A stretch of DNA of 11,704 nt, taken from positions 8,606 through 20,309 of the forward strand of contig JAMCVR010000212.1 in assembly GCA_023475455.1 (NCBI GenBank), read 5' to 3'. A program made the translations under genes and the position numbers. Shown here piece after piece: positions 6,613 through 11,704 of the stretch. Numbering within the stretch: the stretch's first letter is position 1; each line of letters starts with the position of its first letter. The notes under the pieces are model-generated. The model did not search any database and had not been told where the DNA came from. It worked only from the letters and a program-made list of their open reading frames with translations. The DNA is from Thermoplasmatota archaeon. GTDB taxonomy: Bacteria; Pseudomonadota; Gammaproteobacteria; Burkholderiales; Thiobacillaceae.

Positions 6613-8073
6613 TTATCGGTTGTTCTGGATGCTAGGCAGATTGGCCAACTGCTGGGTCAGAAAGGTGCTGGTTCTGTTCATGCTGCTGAGCATGGAGTCC
6701 AGCGCGGTAAACTGGGCGCGATAGCGTTTCTCGATGCTGGTAAGACGGCGAATAAGCGCATCGCGCTGATCGCCGAGGCTCTCGATGGAACGATTGATCC
6801 CCTCGGCCCGGCTGGATAGGGGGCCAGCGCTCGACAACTGGATTTCCGCCATCTTGTCCAGTTGATGGGCATAACCTCTGGAGAAATTAACCGTGCCGCG
6901 CGCGCCCGTGCCACCGCCGGTGATTTGCAGTTTCACCCCCGCCGAACTGTCGCCGGCCGCGCCGGTCAGGTATTGCCCGGAACCCGTCGCGCTCACGCCG
7001 TTGATGCTGCCCGCCACGTCTACCCCATCCGTGCCGGCCTTCACCCCGATGCCCGTTTTCGTCAAGGTGTCGGTGTCCACGGACGTCACCTCGGCCTTTG
7101 AGGCCGAGCCGTAGCGGCTGGAGGTGATGAGAAACTTCTTGTTGGCGGTGTCGTATTCGACCTTGACCGTCACGCCGGCGTTGCGCAGGGCGCTGTCGCC
7201 GTTGATCTGGGTCTGAAGTTCCCTTGCGAGATCCGCTACCTTGTAAGTCCCCTGGGTGAGGCTCAGCGTGGCGGATTGCACCCCGTCGATTTTCAGGGCG
7301 AGGTTGTCGCTGGCGGCATCGATGACGATGTCCGTGCCGGCGATGGCGTCTCCCGTGTATTTGGCCTGGCTCGCCAGTTGGGTGACCTCGACCGCGTACT
7401 TGCCCGGCTTGGTATCGGCGGTCGCGGCGCTGTATTTGACGGCGCTGTCGGACGGCCTGCCGACCACCGCGAATACATCGGCAATGTCGTTGTAGCCGGT
7501 GTCGATGGCCTTTTGCAGCTTGGCGGCGTCCACCGCCAGAGAGCCGTCTTTTTGAAACGAAATCCCGATATCGCTGAGCGTGGCGAATTTCCCGCCCACG
7601 GCGGCCACCGCGGAATTGAGCATGCCCCTGAGTTGCGAGCCTATGGTCCGGGCGGACGCATCGCCTTGCAAGGGACCTGCCTGCCTGGTTTTCGGGTCGT
7701 ACGCCGTCAGATCCTTGAGCGTCTTGACGGCACTGTTGTAGGCCTTGACAAAGGCGTCCGCGGAATTCCTGACGGTCCCGGCGTCGCGTTCCACAGTGAG
7801 CTTGGCTGCGGCGCCGACCTTCACCAGGTTGAGCGTCACGCCCTCGATGGCGTCCTTGACGGTGTTGCTCGCCTTGGTCAGGGTGACCCCGTCGACCACC
7901 ACCTTGGCGTCCGCCGCCGCCGTGCTTTCGCTCAGGTTCTTGCCCGAGCCGGCCGCTGCGGTGGGGTCATAGGCCAACTGCGACAGCCCCGCGTCGTTGG
8001 TGTTGTTGCCGTCGTCGTCCTTGACCAGGACTCTGAGGCTGTTGACGGTGCCGGTATCGCTGGACGTCACCAC
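6613..8073 (-). CDS. fliD: FliD filament cap, 3' fragment (residues 186-671 of the repaired protein)
   Basis: This frame holds the C-terminal 486 residues of FliD. It is open from just after a TGA near 8094-8092; the first usable start codon is a GTG at 8073, and I see no ribosome binding site there, so independent translation is doubtful. It contains the FliD middle domains, an inserted module (GKYAVEVTQLAS) and the C-terminal FliD region: helices SSRAEGINRSIESLGDQRDA then LIRRLTSIEKRYRAQFTALD, ending MLSSMNRTSTFLTQQLANL and a short tail. These last helices assemble the pentameric cap core and carry the FliT-binding end. Without the N-terminal helix and D2 start, the fragment should not cap filaments. 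Confidence 0.85.
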   Translation of the reverse strand: MVTSSDTGTVNSLRVLVKDDDGNNTNDAGLSQLAYDPTAAAGSGKNLSESTAAADAKVVVDGVTLTKASNTVKDAIEGVTLNLVKVGAAAKLTVERDAGTVRNSADAFVKAYNSAVKTLKDLTAYDPKTRQAGPLQGDASARTIGSQLRGMLNSAVAAVGGKFATLSDIGISFQKDGSLAVDAAKLQKAIDTGYNDIADVFAVVGRPSDSAVKYSAATADTKPGKYAVEVTQLASQAKYTGDAIAGTDIVIDAASDNLALKIDGVQSATLSLTQGTYKVADLARELQTQINGDSALRNAGVTVKVEYDTANKKFLITSSRYGSASKAEVTSVDTDTLTKTGIGVKAGTDGVDVAGSINGVSATGSGQYLTGAAGDSSAGVKLQITGGGTGARGTVNFSRGYAHQLDKMAEIQLSSAGPLSSRAEGINRSIESLGDQRDALIRRLTSIEKRYRAQFTALDSMLSSMNRTSTFLTQQLANLPSIQNNR

Positions 8074-8104
8074 CAGCTTGTTGGCGCTGCCGTCGTTGAC
8101 GATG
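7258..8104. repeat. 847-base tandem duplication inside fliD, copy 1
   Basis: This block is repeated with an offset of 847 by 8105-8951. Identity starts at 7258 (GAGGCTCAG) and persists through the whole unit, with no difference seen by eye. GAGGC is present at 7258-7262, 8105-8109 and 8952-8956, giving 5 bases of microhomology at the junction. In the fliD sense direction this is the second unit read, and it is out of frame with the first. Confidence 0.97.
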
Positions 8105-9475
8105 GAGGCTCAGCGTGGCGGATTGCACCCCGTCGATTTTCAGGGCGAGGTTGTCGCTGGCGGCATCGATGACGATGTCCGTGCCGGCGATGGCGTCTCC
8201 CGTGTATTTGGCCTGGCTCGCCAGTTGGGTGACCTCGACCGCGTACTTGCCCGGCTTGGTATCGGCGGTCGCGGCGCTGTATTTGACGGCGCTGTCGGAC
8301 GGCCTGCCGACCACCGCGAATACATCGGCAATGTCGTTGTAGCCGGTGTCGATGGCCTTTTGCAGCTTGGCGGCGTCCACCGCCAGAGAGCCGTCTTTTT
8401 GAAACGAAATCCCGATATCGCTGAGCGTGGCGAATTTCCCGCCCACGGCGGCCACCGCGGAATTGAGCATGCCCCTGAGTTGCGAGCCTATGGTCCGGGC
8501 GGACGCATCGCCTTGCAAGGGACCTGCCTGCCTGGTTTTCGGGTCGTACGCCGTCAGATCCTTGAGCGTCTTGACGGCACTGTTGTAGGCCTTGACAAAG
8601 GCGTCCGCGGAATTCCTGACGGTCCCGGCGTCGCGTTCCACAGTGAGCTTGGCTGCGGCGCCGACCTTCACCAGGTTGAGCGTCACGCCCTCGATGGCGT
8701 CCTTGACGGTGTTGCTCGCCTTGGTCAGGGTGACCCCGTCGACCACCACCTTGGCGTCCGCCGCCGCCGTGCTTTCGCTCAGGTTCTTGCCCGAGCCGGC
8801 CGCTGCGGTGGGGTCATAGGCCAACTGCGACAGCCCCGCGTCGTTGGTGTTGTTGCCGTCGTCGTCCTTGACCAGGACTCTGAGGCTGTTGACGGTGCCG
8901 GTATCGCTGGACGTCACCACCAGCTTGTTGGCGCTGCCGTCGTTGACGATGGAGGCCGTCACCCCGGCATTCGCTTCATTGATGGCGTCGCGTATCCCCG
9001 CCAGCGACTGCTTGCTGCTGTCGATGGCAATGGAACGCGCCGGTTTGTCCGCATTCAGGCTAAAGGTGTTGGCGCCGGAATCGTAAGTGCCGAACTGAAT
9101 CTGCAGCGTGCCCGTGCCCACGGTGTCCGTGGTGTCGGTGAAGCCCTTGGAGGCCAACTTTTGGCTTACGGCGAGTTGCTTGACTTCAACGCTATAACTG
9201 CCCAAGGCCGCAGTTTTTTCCGCGGTTGCGCTGAACAGCGTGGCGTCCGCCGAGGTGGCATTGACCTTTTGGAACTTGGCGATATCGTTCAGGCCCCGCG
9301 CCGCGCTTTGGAAGGAAGCCAGGGCGCCCTTCAGGTTGCCATAGGCGGAGAGCTTTACCTGATAGGTTGCCTCTTTCCTGTTCAGCGCAGCCAGCGGTTG
9401 GCTTTCGGCCGCCATCAACTGGCCGACAATGCTGTTGACGTCGAGACCTGATCCGATACCGGGCGATGAAAGCAT
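7967..9475 (-). CDS. fliD: FliD filament cap, 5' fragment with out-of-frame tail
   Basis: FliD caps the growing flagellum and folds exported flagellin subunits into place. This frame starts with a good GAGGAG site 10 bases after flaG and gives 502 residues. Residues 1-457 are genuine FliD: the N-terminal MLSSPGIGSGLDVNSIVGQL, then LGSYSVEVKQLAVSQKLASKG (starting at 91, shown in part), and the middle domain with PLQGDASARTIGSQLRGML (319-337). After residue 457 the reading frame crosses the duplication junction at 8105/8104 and shifts. It adds 45 unrelated Arg/Gln-rich residues (HRQRRQRQQAGG...) before a stop. The C-terminal cap-core helices are lost, so the product should be inactive if the duplication is real. 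Confidence 0.88.
   Translation of the reverse strand: MLSSPGIGSGLDVNSIVGQLMAAESQPLAALNRKEATYQVKLSAYGNLKGALASFQSAARGLNDIAKFQKVNATSADATLFSATAEKTAALGSYSVEVKQLAVSQKLASKGFTDTTDTVGTGTLQIQFGTYDSGANTFSLNADKPARSIAIDSSKQSLAGIRDAINEANAGVTASIVNDGSANKLVVTSSDTGTVNSLRVLVKDDDGNNTNDAGLSQLAYDPTAAAGSGKNLSESTAAADAKVVVDGVTLTKASNTVKDAIEGVTLNLVKVGAAAKLTVERDAGTVRNSADAFVKAYNSAVKTLKDLTAYDPKTRQAGPLQGDASARTIGSQLRGMLNSAVAAVGGKFATLSDIGISFQKDGSLAVDAAKLQKAIDTGYNDIADVFAVVGRPSDSAVKYSAATADTKPGKYAVEVTQLASQAKYTGDAIAGTDIVIDAASDNLALKIDGVQSATLSLHRQRRQRQQAGGDVQRYRHRQQPQSPGQGRRRQQHQRRGAVAVGL
8105..8951. repeat. 847-base tandem duplication inside fliD, copy 2
   Basis: This is the unit read first in the sense direction of fliD. It encodes residues 176-457 of the cap protein in the correct frame. 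It ends at the sense-strand junction 8105/8104, where the sequence jumps back to codon 175. Confidence 0.97.
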
Positions 9476-9485
9476 TGTCGACTCC

Positions 9486-9908
9486 TCAGACTTTACGGTT
9501 GATCAGCAGACCCTGCATGCGATCGATGGATCGGGAAATCGCCAGCATTTCCTCGCTGGGAAACTGGCGCAGCACTTCCTCGGTCTCGGTGTCGACCATC
9601 TTGACGACGGTGCGTCCGGTGTCCTGATCGAGTGTGAACTGGATGTTGGTTGAGACCGATTGCACATAGGCGTTTGCCGATTGCACGGCGGCAGCCAATG
9701 CTTCCTGGGTGGCGGGTTGTACGGGCGGGAAAACGGGATTATCGAGCGTGGCGCGCTGCGCGGGCGTGCGCGCTGGGGCATGAATAACCGGGGCGGGTGC
9801 TGCGCCAAGACCGCCCGAAGAGCGAGCGTCTGGCGGCGTACCCCTTGCGGGTGCGGGAGCCTGCCGGATAGCGGCAAGGTCAACTGAATCGACGTTTCCA
9901 ATAGACAT
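9486..9908 (-). CDS. flaG: FlaG family flagellar protein
   Basis: FlaG proteins are small products found beside fliC and fliD in polar flagellates; loss often alters filament length, but the mechanism is not settled. The 140-residue product has a low-complexity Ala/Pro-rich N-terminal half (about 12-68) and the conserved FlaG domain at about 70-138. The latter shows NIQFTLDQDTGRTVVKMVD (88-106), EVLRQFPSEEML (111-122) and DRMQGLLINRKV (129-140). An AAGGGG site precedes the ATG at 9908. The gene sits 10 bases before fliD and probably opens the flaG-fliD-fliS-fliT operon. Confidence 0.93.
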   Translation of the reverse strand: MSIGNVDSVDLAAIRQAPAPARGTPPDARSSGGLGAAPAPVIHAPARTPAQRATLDNPVFPPVQPATQEALAAAVQSANAYVQSVSTNIQFTLDQDTGRTVVKMVDTETEEVLRQFPSEEMLAISRSIDRMQGLLINRKV

Positions 9909-9934
9909 GTTCTATCCCCTTATCTAGCGGCAAA

Positions 9935-9990
9935 GGCGGAACAAGGTTTTTACCTTGCTCCGCCGCCTCGCCCAGGCGCTCAAGCGCCTG
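9935..9990 (-). terminator. Two stacked hairpins downstream of fliC
   Basis: Eight bases after the fliC stop, a hairpin with stems CAGGCGC/GCGCCTG and a four-base loop lies at 9973-9990. A second one at 9935-9964 pairs GGCGGAGCAAGG with CCTTGTTCCGCC (12 pairs, one G-U) around a TAAAAA loop. On the minus strand only three T residues follow, so termination may be partial, letting some transcripts read into flaG. The hairpins may also protect the 3' end of the abundant fliC mRNA. Confidence 0.7.
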
Positions 9991-9998
9991 TTCGGTAC

Positions 9999-11582
9999 TT
10001 AACGCAACAGCGAGAGCACGTTGTTCGGCAGCGAGTTGGCCTGCGCCAGCATCGCGGTACCGGCTTGTTGCAGGATTTGACCACGTGTCAGCATCGCGGT
10101 CTCGGCAGCGAAATCCGCATCCTTGATCCGGCTGCGCGCACCGCTCAGGTTCTCCGCGGTGGTTTGCAGGTTCGAGATGGTCGAATCAAAGCGGCTCTGC
10201 ACCGCACCCAGCTTGGCGCGGTTCGCGTTGACCGAGGTGAGCGCAGCGTCCGCGGCGAGAATGGCCGCATTGGCGCCAGCTACGGACGAGATATCCACCG
10301 TGGCAATGGACTTGGTGGTGTCCGGGCTCAGCAGGGTCGTGTCGTAGCCCAGGTTCTGCGAGGCCGCGCTGCTGTTGAAGGTGATGTTGCTTGCGGACTG
10401 CAAGGTCACCTGGCCACGGTAGGTCTCTTCGGAAACAGCAGAAGAGGCGCCGTCCGCGACTTCGGCATAGCTGCTGAACACGGATTTGACATTGGTCAGC
10501 GCCGTACCTGCCGAGTCAGCCAGGGTAAAAGATTCTTTAATCTTGACGTCCCTGCCGTCCTCGCCCCGAAGCTGCAACGCGCCGGTGCTGGTCTTGGATG
10601 CGACGACGCCGGTCGTGTCCTTGAAGGCATTAATCGAGGTGACCAGGCTGTCGATGGAGGTATCGGCGACCGAGGTGGCATCGATTACGGCTGAGCCGTT
10701 GATCTCGAGCTTGTACGCTACGGTGTCGGTATCACCCGCGGTGATGTCGATCCCGTCGTTGGTGCCAGCCGTCGAACCCGCCACCGCAGACCAGGATTGG
10801 GTATTGTCGGCGATCGCCGTCACACCGGGAATGTTGCTGGCATTCACCGCCGCTGCCTTGGCATAGGCGCTCTCCGCCGTCTGCCCGGGCTTCGTGGTCG
10901 AAAACTGCGCCGAATTCTTCACCTCGATGCCGTTGATGTAGAGCTCGCCCACGGTAATGGCCGTGTTGTCCACACCTGCAAAATTCGTCCTGGTCAGGGT
11001 ATCCGTGGCGTTAGTCAAGGTCTGGGTGGGGGTGACGGTCACGCTGCGGGTGCCCGCCGTATTCACTACGGAGCCCAGTTGCGTGGCGCGTGCGCCGTCC
11101 ACGGTGACGCCGATGGTCTGGTTTGCGTTGGCGCCCACCTGGAATTGCTGGGCGCTGAAACTGCCGTCCAGCAGCTTGGTGCCGTTGAATTCAGTGGTGG
11201 TTGCGATGCGATCCAATTCGGAAGTCAGTTGCGCTACTTCAGACTGGAGGGCGGCACGATCCGAAGCGGAGTTCGTCGCGTTAGCGGACTGAACCGCGAG
11301 TTCGCGGACGCGCTGCAGGATATTGCCGGCTTCGCCGAGCGCGCCTTCCGCGGTCTGGGACAGGGAGATGCCATCGTTGGCGTTCCGCGTCGCCTGGTTG
11401 AGACCGCGAATCTGGGAAGTCATGCGTTCCGAAATCGCCAAACCGGCTGCGTCGTCCTTGGCGCTGTTGATGCGCAGGCCGGAAGACAGACGCTGAATCG
11501 AGGTGTTGAGCGAGGACTGCGAAGCATTCAGGTTACGCTGGGCGTTAAGCGAAGCAATGTTGGTATTGATTACTGCTGGCAT
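9999..11582 (-). CDS. fliC: Flagellin FliC, filament structural protein
   Basis: Flagellin is exported by the flagellar type III system and polymerises into the filament. The 527-residue product has the conserved D0/D1 helices at both ends. At the N-terminus these are [40 protein letters not shown] (29-47 region) and [16 protein letters not shown] (90-105), the region corresponding to the TLR5-recognised segment of enteric flagellins. At the C-terminus they are [20 protein letters not shown] (458-477) and the end [18 protein letters not shown]. The central part, about 175-425, is variable, Thr/Ser/Asp-rich and contains a flagellin hook IN-like stretch, [15 protein letters not shown] (289-303). 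A strong AAGGAGA site precedes the ATG at 11582. Flanking promoter and hairpins suggest a mostly monocistronic transcript. Confidence 0.98.
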   Translation of the reverse strand: MPAVINTNIASLNAQRNLNASQSSLNTSIQRLSSGLRINSAKDDAAGLAISERMTSQIRGLNQATRNANDGISLSQTAEGALGEAGNILQRVRELAVQSANATNSASDRAALQSEVAQLTSELDRIATTTEFNGTKLLDGSFSAQQFQVGANANQTIGVTVDGARATQLGSVVNTAGTRSVTVTPTQTLTNATDTLTRTNFAGVDNTAITVGELYINGIEVKNSAQFSTTKPGQTAESAYAKAAAVNASNIPGVTAIADNTQSWSAVAGSTAGTNDGIDITAGDTDTVAYKLEINGSAVIDATSVADTSIDSLVTSINAFKDTTGVVASKTSTGALQLRGEDGRDVKIKESFTLADSAGTALTNVKSVFSSYAEVADGASSAVSEETYRGQVTLQSASNITFNSSAASQNLGYDTTLLSPDTTKSIATVDISSVAGANAAILAADAALTSVNANRAKLGAVQSRFDSTISNLQTTAENLSGARSRIKDADFAAETAMLTRGQILQQAGTAMLAQANSLPNNVLSLLR

Positions 11583-11672
11583 GGTATTTCTCCTTGAGTG
11601 GGTCGATTGTTCCGGCTCGTGCCGTCAACGTTGGTCTGCCCGCTGGGGCTGCATGAACCGCCGTTGTGTGAG
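11583..11672 (-). promoter_or_regulatory. fliC 5' leader and ribosome binding site
   Basis: The sequence between the candidate promoter and fliC would form a leader of roughly 80 bases. AAGGAGA lies about 6 bases before the ATG (plus-strand TCTCCTT at 11589-11595), a strong site fitting a highly expressed gene. I see no other gene or riboswitch-like element here. Confidence 0.5.
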
Positions 11673-11699
11673 GAATCGTCGGGGGGGGGAGAAAGTTAA
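11673..11699 (-). promoter_or_regulatory. Candidate sigma-28 promoter of fliC with a poly-C spacer
   Basis: On the minus strand the sequence reads TTAACTTT, 11 bases, then GACGATTC. Compared with the sigma-28 consensus TAAAGTTT-N11-GCCGATAA, this is 6 of 8 and 5 of 8 matches at exactly the right spacing. It lies about 90 bases upstream of the fliC start, as expected for a late flagellar gene. The spacer is C-T followed by nine C residues (plus strand G run at 11681-11689). Confidence 0.55.
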
Positions 11700-11704
11700 G
11701 GCCG

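Larger units (their letters stand above)
6613..9475 (-). pseudogene. fliD: fliD locus interrupted by an 847-base internal tandem duplication
   Basis: The filament cap gene spans this interval but cannot be read in one frame. It contains two identical 847-base units. As 847 leaves a remainder of 1 on division by 3, the second unit is read out of frame. Deleting one unit gives exactly 2016 bases, or 671 codons plus stop, with FliD N- and C-terminal regions joined correctly. The two fragments are described separately. Confidence 0.9.

Noticed and set aside
7997..9451. Long plus-strand open frame (484 codons) opposite fliD
   Set aside because: It is the mirror of a GC-rich coding strand, it also crosses the duplication, and its translation (His/Arg/Gly/Val-rich) resembles no family. 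The minus strand encodes clear FliD.
9924..9950. Possible sigma-28 promoter for flaG (AAAACCTT-N11-GCCGCTAG on the minus strand)
   Set aside because: The match is fair, but it overlaps the fliC hairpin, and the start site would fall around 9917, within the flaG ribosome binding site, leaving almost no leader.

Overview
This window is part of a flagellar gene cluster from a GC-rich member of the Betaproteobacteria. The flagellin termini, the gene order and the full set of protein families are of the kind seen in Nitrosomonadales/Hydrogenophilales-type bacteria. That placement is inferred from protein character and gene order, not from a database search.

Layout. Most genes lie on the minus strand, so transcription runs from high to low coordinates. 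Flagellin fliC comes first (11582-9999), with its own leader and a possible sigma-28 promoter. Two stacked hairpins follow, then a tightly packed row: flaG, fliD (broken), fliS, fliT, a fliK-type gene, a small stand-alone FlhB C-terminal-domain gene, a ycgR-type PilZ gene and cheV. Gaps are mostly 5-41 bases, and one pair overlaps by 14 bases. A convergent fliE on the plus strand comes next. Divergent from it is fliF, which runs off the left edge after 391 codons.

The striking feature is two large, perfect tandem duplications. The first has an 883-base unit (1101-1983 and 1984-2866, with GAT shared at the junctions). It carries the 5' end of fliF, the fliF/fliE intergenic region, all of fliE and the 3' end of cheV. 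The result is two identical fliE genes and an in-frame 66-residue chimera of the FliF N-terminus with the CheV C-terminus; intact fliF (as far as visible) and intact cheV remain outside it. The second has an 847-base unit (7258-8104 and 8105-8951, with GAGGC shared at the junctions) inside fliD. Because 847 is not a multiple of three, fliD is split into a 502-residue 5' frame and a roughly 486-residue 3' frame. Removing one unit restores an uninterrupted 671-residue filament cap protein. The two copies look identical in each case, so the events are either very recent or an assembly artefact. As written, the cell would lack a filament cap.

The genes work together in filament assembly and motility control. 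FliC is the filament, FliD its cap, FliS and FliT the export chaperones for flagellin and cap. FliK and the FlhB-like protein relate to export-substrate switching. FliE and FliF belong to the basal body. The PilZ protein is a c-di-GMP-responsive brake, and CheV couples chemoreceptors to CheA. I see no mobile element, phage, CRISPR or RNA gene, and nothing that amounts to a new defence or metabolic system. The novelty lies in the rearrangements and in a few regulatory and repeat features.
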